A stretch of DNA of 19,195 bases, from NCBI GenBank assembly GCA_003585735.1, contig NQOH01000006.1:72479-91673 (forward strand), read 5' to 3'. The notes beneath the pieces were generated by a model. The model was not told where the DNA came from and did no database searches. It saw only the letters and a list, made by a program, of their open reading frames with translations. Both the position numbers and the translations under genes were made by a program. The stretch comes from Gardnerella kenyensis (GTDB taxonomy: Bacteria > Actinomycetota > Actinomycetes > Actinomycetales > Bifidobacteriaceae). Within the stretch, counting starts at the first letter, position 1. The number at the start of each line of letters is the position of its first letter. Positions 1 through 7,681 of the stretch are shown here, piece after piece.

Positions 1-104
1 GCAGCCAGAGCGCACGAAGGACGGGACGTGCGAGGAGAGAAATCCACCAAAACTCGCGCCACAGTAACGAGAACTCGCGCCACAGCAAGCAAGAGCGATT
101 ATAG
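1..104. other. Intergenic DNA with a 21-bp-spaced direct repeat
   Basis: No gene is supported here. The only structure seen is a 14-bp direct repeat, AACTCGCGCCACAG, at 51-64 and again at 72-85, giving a 21-bp period. It lies just downstream of the glnA stop codon (minus-strand sense). I see no convincing hairpin plus T-tract that would act as the glnA terminator. Confidence 0.5.
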
Positions 105-1442
105 CTACAAGCGCGGCAGGTACTTCTCCAGCTCAAAAGGCGTCACTTGGCGGCGGTACTCTTCCCACTCTTGGTGCTTATTGCGCAAGAAATACTCAAA
201 AGCATGCTCGCCTAATACGCTTGCCACAAAGTCCGAGCGCTCCATAATCTTCAGCGCCTCGTCCAAGGATTCCGGCAACGGCTGAATTCCCATAGCCTGA
301 CGCTCAGCATCCGTAAGCTCCCACACATCGTCGCTAGTCGGATCGCACAAAGTCATCTGCTTCTCAATACCATCCAAGCCTGCAGCCAAAAGCACAGAGT
401 AAGCAAGATACGGATTCGCCACAGGATCCAAAGCGCGGAATTCCATTCGGCAAGAGTTGCCCTTTCCAGGCTTGTATTGTGGCACACGAAGAAGCGCGGA
501 ACGGTTGCTATGACCCCAGCACACGTAGCTAGGAGCTTCCGCACCACCCCACAAGCGCTTGTAAGAATTCACATATTGATCAGTTACAGCGCAAATTTCC
601 GAAGCGTGATGCAAAATACCAGCCGCAAACTGACGCGCAATAAGCGACATATTAAACTCTTGACCAGCCTCATAGAAAGCGTTCGTATCTCCTTCAAACA
701 AGCTCAAATGCGTGTGCATTCCAGATCCCGGCTGGTCGGTTAGCGGCTTTGGCATAAAGCTTGCGTATATTCCGCGCTCAAGCGAAATTTCCTTAACTAC
801 AGTACGGAAAGTCATAATATTATCCGCAGTAGTAAGCGCATCCGCGTAACGCAAGTCGATTTCGTTTTGGCCAGGTCCGCCTTCGTGGTGCGAATATTCT
901 ACGGAAATACCCATCTGCTCCAGCATGCTTACAGCATTGCGGCGGAAGTCCATTGCCGAACTTCTAGGAACGTGGTCAAAGTATCCGCCTTCATCAATCG
1001 GCACAGGAGCTTTGGACCAATCATCTTGAGCTTCGAACAAATAAAACTCAATTTCCGGATGAACGTAGAAAGTAAAGCCCTTTTCCTTCGCTTTTGCGAG
1101 CGCAGTTTTAAGCACGTGACGAGGGTCTCCTAGCGAAGGCTCGCCGTCGGGAGTTAGCACATCGCAGAACATTCGCGCTGTGCCTTCCGGCCCTCCATGC
1201 CATGGAAGAATTTGGAAAGTTGACGGATCCGGCTTCACAATCATGTCGTCTTCCAAAACGCGCGTCATGCCTTCGATTGCCGAGCCGTCGAATCCAATGC
1301 CTTCTTCAAACGCTGCCTCTAATTCCGCAGGGGCAATAGCAACAGATTTCAACGTGCCGAGCACGTCCGTAAACCAGAGTCGAATAAAACGCACGTCGCG
1401 CTCTTCAACAGTACGTAGAGCAAACTCTTGTTGTCTATCCAT
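105..1442 (-). CDS. glnA: Glutamine synthetase type I, alpha class (GlnA)
   Basis: This cytosolic dodecameric enzyme makes glutamine from glutamate, ammonia and ATP and is the main entry point for ammonium. The N-terminal beta-grasp domain carries FDGSAIEGM (about residues 51-59) followed by an arginine at about residue 61. That matches the position of the feedback-inhibition Arg of the Bacillus GSI-alpha enzyme. The catalytic domain shows KPLTDQPGSGMHTHLS and a NPYLAYS helix. The beta-type adenylylation motif (NLYDLP-like tyrosine) is absent; the corresponding stretch reads DDVWELTDAER, so control by GlnE is unlikely. The frame is open from 1463, but the ATG at 1442 is preferred because GAGGGG sits about 8 nt upstream; this gives 445 aa, typical for the family. 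The gene lies downstream of an unrecognised gene with a 166-bp gap, so it probably has its own promoter. Confidence 0.95.
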   Translation of the reverse strand: MDRQQEFALRTVEERDVRFIRLWFTDVLGTLKSVAIAPAELEAAFEEGIGFDGSAIEGMTRVLEDDMIVKPDPSTFQILPWHGGPEGTARMFCDVLTPDGEPSLGDPRHVLKTALAKAKEKGFTFYVHPEIEFYLFEAQDDWSKAPVPIDEGGYFDHVPRSSAMDFRRNAVSMLEQMGISVEYSHHEGGPGQNEIDLRYADALTTADNIMTFRTVVKEISLERGIYASFMPKPLTDQPGSGMHTHLSLFEGDTNAFYEAGQEFNMSLIARQFAAGILHHASEICAVTDQYVNSYKRLWGGAEAPSYVCWGHSNRSALLRVPQYKPGKGNSCRMEFRALDPVANPYLAYSVLLAAGLDGIEKQMTLCDPTSDDVWELTDAERQAMGIQPLPESLDEALKIMERSDFVASVLGEHAFEYFLRNKHQEWEEYRRQVTPFELEKYLPRL

Positions 1443-1608
1443 AATTAGCCCCTCGGGTATCATTTTTACGCAATTTAATGCAATTCTAGTTTATTATCGC
1501 GCATTATGCTGCACTAATTACAGCTATACGCAATGAATTTACGTAATTGTAATGAAATTACGCAATACTTACTTTTTCGAATACTTTCCGCAATACTTTC
1601 CGCAATAC
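1443..1608. promoter_or_regulatory. glnA upstream region with an inverted repeat
   Basis: This AT-rich gap lies between the unrecognised gene (1609-2307) and glnA, both minus strand. It contains an inverted repeat, CGTAATT at 1542-1548 and AATTACG at 1556-1562 with a 7-nt loop, about 100 bp upstream of the glnA start. Part of it reads GTAAT-N6-GAAAT, which loosely resembles the actinobacterial GlnR half-site pattern GTnAC-N6-GAAAC with both final C residues changed. A 12-bp direct repeat AATACTTTCCGC occurs at 1580-1591 and 1592-1603. A -10-like CATAAT is visible on the minus strand but without a well-spaced -35, so the promoter is not placed. Confidence 0.3.
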
Positions 1609-2307
1609 TCACTGTTTGCCATATTTATTAAATATTTTCATAGCTTGCGTATTGCTTAAATCGTCGCTGTCGAACATTTCTAAGCCCTGTTTTTTAACGC
1701 TATCAACGCTTTCAATGCAAATCGCAAGATCTTCTACTGTTCTTGACCATAGCGATAATGCCAATGGCGCCACTATTTCTTGCGGTTTTTCGTTGTATTG
1801 ATACACATTCGCAGTTAATTTATCCGCACGATTTGTAATAAGCATTACGTCCATTCCGCGGAAGAAGTCCACGAATTCTTGCACATTTTCTTCCGGACCG
1901 TTGCCATCCAAATTCTTCAATATTGCAATAGAACCCTTGTCTTCAGCAAAGCATATTGCACTAACATCCGCCATTTTGCAAAAAGCAGCAAGCAATTTCG
2001 CAGGCTCAACATATGTGACCATCATTGCAACTTTTGCTTTATTGCCAAGAAGACCTTGCAAATCTTCTTCAAAATTCGCTTCTTCAATTCCGCGCATTGC
2101 TTCTTCAATAGAATTATTTTCTTGATTGCTGCTATTGGAATCGTCTAATAAATCTTCGTTATTTGAGTTGCTTTGATTTTCGTTTTCTTGGAATTCTTTT
2201 TCAAAGCCTGCAAGCGCGTTATCTAATTCAGCATCCGTAAAAGAAGCGCGTACTGCATCGTCATCGTTAGCTTCGTTATTTTTGCGCTCGTCGCCATTAT
2301 TTAACAT
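1609..2307 (-). CDS. Unrecognised acidic protein, 232 aa
   Basis: I do not recognise this family. Residues 1 to about 75 are low-complexity and strongly acidic, rich in Asn, Asp, Glu and Ser, and probably disordered. Residues about 78-232 look globular, with alternating hydrophobic segments (for example KVAMMVTYVEPAKLLAAFC and MDVMLITNRADKLT). There is no signal peptide or membrane segment, so it is probably cytosolic. The start at 2307 is preceded by AAAGGGGAG about 12 nt upstream, a rather long spacing, but no better start is seen. The gene lies 101 bp downstream of dnaE in the same direction and could be read from it or from an AT-rich promoter in the gap. Its position next to dnaE does not prove a replication role. 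Coding status is well supported by length, ribosome binding site and protein-like composition. Confidence 0.8.
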   Translation of the reverse strand: MLNNGDERKNNEANDDDAVRASFTDAELDNALAGFEKEFQENENQSNSNNEDLLDDSNSSNQENNSIEEAMRGIEEANFEEDLQGLLGNKAKVAMMVTYVEPAKLLAAFCKMADVSAICFAEDKGSIAILKNLDGNGPEENVQEFVDFFRGMDVMLITNRADKLTANVYQYNEKPQEIVAPLALSLWSRTVEDLAICIESVDSVKKQGLEMFDSDDLSNTQAMKIFNKYGKQ

Positions 2308-2336
2308 TTTTATTGCTTTCTCCCCTTTAAATATAA

Positions 2337-2366
2337 ATTATTTAAATACAAATTATTTAAATACAA
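2337..2366. repeat. 15-bp tandem duplication, AT-rich
   Basis: ATTATTTAAATACAA occurs twice head to tail (2337-2351 and 2352-2366) in the 101-bp gap between dnaE and the acidic unknown gene. It may provide the AT-rich promoter of the downstream minus-strand gene, but no clear -35/-10 pair could be fixed. Confidence 0.7.
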
Positions 2367-2408
2367 CTTTCTAAATCCTATATTTTACCAAACTAATACA
2401 GCAATTTT

Positions 2409-5400
2409 CTACGCGCTTGGCAAGCAGTTGGATCCGAAAATAATTTTCATTTCTGCAAATAATGAAGTGTCACGCTTTGCACGGAAATTATCTCCAAAAG
2501 TAAGAACTTGCGCACGCCCGGAATCGTCAATTAAAGCCAATCGCACTTCGCAACAGCCCGGATGACGGTGCAAAATATTACTAAGCTCTGCCACTCGCCC
2601 TTTATCTAAAGTTTTACGCGGAACCATAATAGTTATTGGCCTTTCGTCCACTGATTCCAACGTTGGCACTTCAAATTCAGTAGCGCGCATTGAAACTGTT
2701 TCGTCACGCACTTCAACTTGTCCGCGAATACGCACAACCTGGTCAATCGCAAGATCCTGCGCGGAAGCTTCATAAACTTTGCCAAAGAACATGCATTGCA
2801 CAGAGCTTTCCATGTCTTCAACAGTAACGATTGCCCAAGCGTTACCTTTTTTAGATACTCGCCTGTCTACGCTTGTAACAAGACCCGCAATAGTTACTTG
2901 CTGACCGTCGCCCATAGTTCTTGCGCGATCAATAAGTTGCGCAATAGACATTTCGCGCAATCCCGCAAGTACTGCAGATAATCCACTAAGTGGATGATCC
3001 GAAACGTATAATCCAAGCATTTCGCGCTCAAAATTAAGCTTCGTTTTTTTATCCCACTCTTCAACATCAGGCACAGTAATTTGCATATCTCCCATGCCGT
3101 TATCCGCGCCCGAGCTGGAAGAGTCAAGATCAGCAAATAAGTCAAATTGGCCTTCTGCCTGCTTTCGTTTAAGCGCGATTACAGAATCGATTGCAGGATA
3201 GCAAATTTGCTGCAATGCGCGACGGTTCGAATCAATCGAATCAAAAGCTCCAGCTTTAATAAGAGATTCTACAAGCCGTCGGTTTAATGCTGTGATTGGT
3301 ACGCGCTTAATAAAGTCCATGAAGTTTACGAAACGTCCGCGCTCACTTTCGCGCTCCGCAATAATATCGTTTACTGCTTTATCTCCAACGTTACGAATAG
3401 CACCCAAGCCAAATCGCACAACATCTCCAACTGCAGAATACTCAAGTACGGACTCGTTAACATCCGGTTGCAAAACTTGAATACCCATGCGTCGCGCTTC
3501 ACCCAAGTAAAGCGCGGTTTTGTCTTTATTCGTACGCTCGTTTTGTAGCAAAGCTGCCATAAATTCCACTGGATAATGCGTTTTTAAGTATGCCGTCCAG
3601 TAAGAAATTAAGCCGTAAGCTGCAGAGTGAGCTTTGTTAAACGCGTATCCGGAGAACGGAACCAAAACATCCCACACTGCTTGTGCAGCTTCTTCAGAAT
3701 ATCCGTGCGCTTTCATGCCTTCAAAGAACGGAACTTGCTCTTTTGCCAGCACTTCCGGCTTCTTTTTACCCATTGCTCGACGCAACACATCTGCTTTACC
3801 AAGACTGTATCCTGCCAAAATACGCGCAGCAGACTGCACCTGCTCCTGGTAAACAATCAAACCGTAAGTTTCGTCCAAAACTTCCTTAAGAGGTTTTTCA
3901 ACTTCCGGATGAATTGGAATAATATCTTGCAAACCGTTCTTGCGCTTAGCGTAATTCGTATGCGAATCCATATCCATAGGGCCAGGACGGTAAAGTGCAA
4001 TCAAAGCCGAAATATCGTTGAAATTATCCGGTTTTAAAGTGCGAAGAAGCGCGCGCATGCCGTCGGAATCAAGCTGGAAAACGCCTAAAGTATCTCCCCT
4101 AGAAAGAAGCTGATACGTTTGCTTATCGTCCAAAGGAATTTTCGTATAATCGATTGGCTCTTTTCCATTATTTTTGATATTTCGCAAAGTATCGCGAATA
4201 ACTGTCAAGTTGGAAAGGCCTAAAAAGTCCATTTTTACAAGACCGAGCGTTTCGCAAGTATGATACTCAAAAGTTGTTGTAATCGTGCCGTCAGTGCGCT
4301 CAAGAAGCGGAGAAGTGTTTGTGATTGGCTCCGAGCCCATGATTGTTGCGCAAGCATGCACACCGGTTTGGCGAATCAAACCTTCAATACCTTTTGCTTC
4401 TTCCGTAATACGATGCGTATCTGGATCTGTATCGTACATTTCGCGAAACTCGCGCGCTTCAGCGTAACGTTTGCTTTTTTCGTCGAAAATATCGTGCAAG
4501 CTCATATCTTTGCCGTTTTTAGCAGGAGGAAGAACTTTCGTAATTTTTTCGCCTACTGAAAACTCGTATCCCATAATACGCGCGGAATCTTTCAACGCCT
4601 GCTTAGTTTTAATCGTTCCGTAAATAACGCACTGAGCAACTTTATCTCTGCCGTATTTTTCACCAACGTATTCAAGAACTTTCGCACGGCCATCCGGGTC
4701 AAAATCAACGTCAATATCTGGCAAAGATACTCGCTCCGGGTTTAAGAATCGTTCAAAAATAAGGCCGTGCTTCATAGGATCAAGCTCAGTAATTCCCATT
4801 GCGTACGCAACCATAGCGCCTGCTGCAGAACCACGACCAGGACCAACCATTACTCCATGCGCTTTAGCCCAATTAATATAGTCTGCAACAACTAAAAAGT
4901 AGCCGCAGAACTGCATTTGGCAAATCACGCCACACTCGTAATCAGCCTGCTTTAACACTTCCATTGGAATGTTGTTATTGTAACGACGCTCCAAACCTTC
5001 CTCAACTTTTTTAAGGAATAATGAAGTCTCATCCCAACCTTCCGAGCAGTCAAATTGCGGCATAAAAGCGCCATCTTCGCCGTCGTCGAACATAACATTG
5101 CAGCGGCGCGCAATCTCAAGCGTATTGTCACAAGCTTCAGGAAACTCTTTAAAAAGCTCGCGCATTTGCTCAGCGGATTTCAAATAGTATCCGGAACCGT
5201 CAAACTTAAAACGGTCAGGATCGTCAAGCCTAGATCCTGAATTAATGCAAAGCATAGCGTCTTGAGCTTCGCGATCCTCCTCATGAACGTAATGCAAATC
5301 GTTCGTAGCAAGAAGAGGAGCGTTAAGTTTTTTCGCAATTTCAAGCAAGTCTTTAGTTACGCGCGTTTCGATTGAAAGCCCGTGATTCATAAGTTCAATA

Positions 5401-5972
5401 AAGAAATTATCGCGCCCAAAAATATCCTGAAACTCGCCTGCTGCGCGTAAAGCTTCTTTAAACTGGCCTAGGCGAAGACGCGTTTGAATAATTCCGGAAG
5501 GGCATCCAGAAGACGCGATTACGCCTTTTGAGTATGTTGAAAGCACTTCTTTATCCATACGCGGGTAGCGCATAACGCGGCCTTCAAGATTTGCCACAGA
5601 CGAAGCTTTAAGAAGATTAGTTAAGCCGGTATCGTTTTCCGCCCACATAGTCATGTGCGTAATTAAGCCGCCGCCTGAAACGTCGTCTGCACGCTGATCT
5701 TCCGTTCCCCAATGCACGCGGCTTTTGTCTTGCCTTGCGGTTTCAGGAGTAACATACGCTTCAATGCCAATAATCGGCTTAATACCAGCTTTTACAGCGG
5801 TGCTCCACATTTCGTACGCGCCGTGCATGTTGCCGTGATCAGTAATTGCTACAGCCGGCATGCCTAATTCTTTCGCACGATTTACCAAATCAGGAATTTT
5901 TGACGCACCGTCAAGAAGCGAATAGTGCGTGTGATTGTGTAAATGTACGAAGTTGGTTTCCGGATGAGTCAT
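2409..5972 (-). CDS. dnaE: DNA polymerase III alpha subunit (DnaE1)
   Basis: This is the replicative polymerase of the chromosomal replisome; its 1187 aa fits actinobacterial DnaE1. The order is an N-terminal PHP domain (about 8-290), polymerase core, helix-hairpin-helix region (about 820-930) and a C-terminal OB fold (about 1020-1100). Catalytic aspartates are visible in PDIDVDFD (D419 and D421) and KMDFLGL (D582). All nine usual PHP metal ligands appear present: H12, H14, D21, H46, E71, H106, C157, D225 and H227. In mycobacteria an intact PHP site of this type gives DnaE1 its own 3'-5' proofreading, so the same is inferred here. The ATG at 5972 has no strong Shine-Dalgarno sequence, but the protein begins immediately before the conserved HLHNHTHYSLLDG motif, so the start is sound. 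The gene follows the rluD-like gene after 45 bp and is probably in its transcript. Confidence 0.98.
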   Translation of the reverse strand: MTHPETNFVHLHNHTHYSLLDGASKIPDLVNRAKELGMPAVAITDHGNMHGAYEMWSTAVKAGIKPIIGIEAYVTPETARQDKSRVHWGTEDQRADDVSGGGLITHMTMWAENDTGLTNLLKASSVANLEGRVMRYPRMDKEVLSTYSKGVIASSGCPSGIIQTRLRLGQFKEALRAAGEFQDIFGRDNFFIELMNHGLSIETRVTKDLLEIAKKLNAPLLATNDLHYVHEEDREAQDAMLCINSGSRLDDPDRFKFDGSGYYLKSAEQMRELFKEFPEACDNTLEIARRCNVMFDDGEDGAFMPQFDCSEGWDETSLFLKKVEEGLERRYNNNIPMEVLKQADYECGVICQMQFCGYFLVVADYINWAKAHGVMVGPGRGSAAGAMVAYAMGITELDPMKHGLIFERFLNPERVSLPDIDVDFDPDGRAKVLEYVGEKYGRDKVAQCVIYGTIKTKQALKDSARIMGYEFSVGEKITKVLPPAKNGKDMSLHDIFDEKSKRYAEAREFREMYDTDPDTHRITEEAKGIEGLIRQTGVHACATIMGSEPITNTSPLLERTDGTITTTFEYHTCETLGLVKMDFLGLSNLTVIRDTLRNIKNNGKEPIDYTKIPLDDKQTYQLLSRGDTLGVFQLDSDGMRALLRTLKPDNFNDISALIALYRPGPMDMDSHTNYAKRKNGLQDIIPIHPEVEKPLKEVLDETYGLIVYQEQVQSAARILAGYSLGKADVLRRAMGKKKPEVLAKEQVPFFEGMKAHGYSEEAAQAVWDVLVPFSGYAFNKAHSAAYGLISYWTAYLKTHYPVEFMAALLQNERTNKDKTALYLGEARRMGIQVLQPDVNESVLEYSAVGDVVRFGLGAIRNVGDKAVNDIIAERESERGRFVNFMDFIKRVPITALNRRLVESLIKAGAFDSIDSNRRALQQICYPAIDSVIALKRKQAEGQFDLFADLDSSSSGADNGMGDMQITVPDVEEWDKKTKLNFEREMLGLYVSDHPLSGLSAVLAGLREMSIAQLIDRARTMGDGQQVTIAGLVTSVDRRVSKKGNAWAIVTVEDMESSVQCMFFGKVYEASAQDLAIDQVVRIRGQVEVRDETVSMRATEFEVPTLESVDERPITIMVPRKTLDKGRVAELSNILHRHPGCCEVRLALIDDSGRAQVLTFGDNFRAKRDTSLFAEMKIIFGSNCLPSA

Positions 5973-6017
5973 AGATGATATTCTATAGTCGAAAGTTGAC
6001 TGAAAAATTCAAAAACG

Positions 6018-7001
6018 CTACTTTGATAATGCTCGCATAGCTTCTAAAGCGTGTTGCAAATCAGAAGGATAATTCGACTTTACTGTAATAACTTTGCCAG
6101 TTCGAGGATGCGTAAAAGTAAGCTCCATTGAATGAAGCCACTGCCTTGTTAAACCAAGCTTTTGAGCCAAAACTGGGTTCGCTCCATACATTGAATCCCC
6201 TACCAAAGGGTGACCAATCGACGTAAAATGCACGCGAATTTGATGCGTGCGGCCCGTTTCCAAATTAACACTTGCTAAAGTTGCTTGACCGAATCGCTCA
6301 AGAACATCCCAGTGAGTAATAGCAGGTTTTCCGCTTGGCGTAATCGTAAAGCGAAAATCCGAAACTTTTGCGCGACCAATAGGAGCTTCGATTGTTGCTT
6401 TATCTTTATCTAAATTTCCTTGCACAAGCGCATAATACGTTTTTTTAACAGTATGATTTGCAAACTGCTTTTTCATTTCTTCGTATGCGAAATCTGTTCT
6501 GCAAACAAGCATTAGTCCGCTTGTGCCAGCATCGAGTCGGCTTACAATACCTCGCCTATTTTCGTCTCCAGCAGTAGCAGAAATGCCAATTCCGCGTTTT
6601 TCTAAAGCTTCTCCAACAGTTGGCCCGCACCACCCTTGTGCTTTGTGAGCAGCCATGCCAACAGGCTTATCTACAACTACAATATCTTCGTCTTTATAAG
6701 CAATCGTCATACTCTGTTCGATTGCTTGATTTAGTATTTGATTTGATACTTGAGATTCTTCTTTAGAAGTTTTATTTTCGTAAATTTTTGCAACAAAATT
6801 TTCACTAACTAAATCTTCAAATATTATTTCGTCGCTACTAAGCAAAAGTGCAGATTTATTTGCTTTTCGGTTAACAATATGCACGGTTCCGTTAGAAATA
6901 AGATCGCTTGCTTTTGAGCGCGAAATATTACGCAATTTCGCAATCGCAACATCAAAACGGCAGCCAACTAAATCTTCTGGAACCGGCATATTATTTTGCA
7001 T
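6018..7001 (-). CDS. rluD: RluA-family rRNA pseudouridine synthase (RluD-like)
   Basis: This 327-aa enzyme converts uridine to pseudouridine in RNA, probably in large-subunit rRNA, after an N-terminal S4 RNA-binding domain (about residues 12-60) recognises the target. The catalytic aspartate is D157 in SRLDAGTSGLM, the RluA-family motif that is more often HRLD. The segment DIVVVDKPVGMAAH (about 106-119) and the GRTHQIRVH block are further family marks. A linker of about 35 polar residues separates the S4 domain from the catalytic domain. The start at 7001 lies only 2 nt after the lspA stop codon and lacks a clear Shine-Dalgarno sequence, so translation is probably coupled to lspA; a second ATG four codons later is an alternative. 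Whether the substrate is exactly that of E. coli RluD (helix 69 of 23S rRNA) is not shown by the sequence. Confidence 0.92.
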   Translation of the reverse strand: MQNNMPVPEDLVGCRFDVAIAKLRNISRSKASDLISNGTVHIVNRKANKSALLLSSDEIIFEDLVSENFVAKIYENKTSKEESQVSNQILNQAIEQSMTIAYKDEDIVVVDKPVGMAAHKAQGWCGPTVGEALEKRGIGISATAGDENRRGIVSRLDAGTSGLMLVCRTDFAYEEMKKQFANHTVKKTYYALVQGNLDKDKATIEAPIGRAKVSDFRFTITPSGKPAITHWDVLERFGQATLASVNLETGRTHQIRVHFTSIGHPLVGDSMYGANPVLAQKLGLTRQWLHSMELTFTHPRTGKVITVKSNYPSDLQHALEAMRALSK

Positions 7002-7003
7002 AA

Positions 7004-7591
7004 TTATTCGTTACTTTCTTTTGCGCTTACTTTTGCGCTGATTTCGGCACTTTCGGCGTTTTCGGCGCTTTCGTTACTTTCGTCACTAGTTTCGCCTGGC
7101 TTAAACGGCAATTCTAATAAAACTAAAGCAACAAGCCACACGCCTGCAATCGCAAGAATAATATCCGCAACGTTACCAACAGACCAACCGTAGTTAATAA
7201 AGTCAATAACTTTACCATCCAAAAAATGCTCGGCATAAATTGCGCGGTCAATCAAATTGCCAAAAGCTCCAGCAAACGCCAAAGAAAGCACAAGAGTCCA
7301 TTGCAAAGACTTCGTGCGACAAATAGCAAAAACAAGCGCAACGCAAGCAGCAATCGCAAATAAGCTAATAAAACATGTTGCTCCGGAGCCAAACGCAAAC
7401 GAAGCACCAGCATTCCTAACCAGCGAAAACATTATGAAATTAGGAATGAAAACAATCTGCTTGCCGTATTGAAGCGCGCCCATTGCCCACAATTTAGTAG
7501 CACGGTCTAAAACTAAACCAATAATAACAACAAGTGCAAAAACGGCTACGCGAATACGTAGCCGTTTCACACGCACATCTCTATGCGTCAA
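7004..7591 (-). CDS. lspA: Lipoprotein signal peptidase (signal peptidase II)
   Basis: This integral membrane aspartyl peptidase cleaves signal peptides from lipid-modified prolipoproteins. Four transmembrane segments are apparent (about 13-29, 70-90, 96-114 and 139-161). Conserved boxes are DRATKLWA (29-36), RNAGASF (59-65), GAFGNLIDR (108-116) and VGNVADI (138-144). The catalytic pair is D115 and D143. After about residue 165 comes a hydrophilic Ser/Glu/Lys/Asn-rich tail of about 30 residues that is not part of the enzyme core. The start appears to be TTG at 7589-7591; the frame must begin near here because the first membrane helix starts at about residue 13. A perfect 11-bp hairpin followed by Ts lies within codons 9-19 and could attenuate transcription. 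The gene is 90 bp downstream of divIVA and 2 nt upstream of the rluD-like gene. Confidence 0.93.
   Translation of the reverse strand: MTHRDVRVKRLRIRVAVFALVVIIGLVLDRATKLWAMGALQYGKQIVFIPNFIMFSLVRNAGASFAFGSGATCFISLFAIAACVALVFAICRTKSLQWTLVLSLAFAGAFGNLIDRAIYAEHFLDGKVIDFINYGWSVGNVADIILAIAGVWLVALVLLELPFKPGETSDESNESAENAESAEISAKVSAKESNE
7538..7567 (-). terminator. Terminator-like hairpin inside the lspA 5' coding region
   Basis: On the minus strand AAACGGCTACG pairs perfectly with CGTAGCCGTTT across a 6-nt loop (arms 7557-7567 and 7540-7550). Two further Ts follow, making a run of five. This has the form of an intrinsic terminator, yet it encodes lspA residues 9-19. It may be an attenuator for the lspA-rluD-dnaE transcript or may only slow translation initiation. 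The shape is certain and the function is inference. Confidence 0.45.
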
Positions 7592-7633
7592 TTTTTATCC
7601 GATCTTTAGTAATTCAAAAGCAGTATCGGTTTT

Positions 7634-7672
7634 AATGCGTGAGCTTACATAAGATAAGTTAACCCACGCATT
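7634..7672. terminator. Imperfect hairpin between divIVA and lspA
   Basis: AATGCGTG (7634-7641) is complementary to CACGCATT (7665-7672), with further partial pairing inside. It lies just after the minus-strand divIVA stop and might end that transcript. However, the T-run follows it on the plus strand (7671-7675), not the minus strand, so a role as the divIVA terminator is uncertain. Confidence 0.3.
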
Positions 7673-7681
7673 TTTAAGAAA

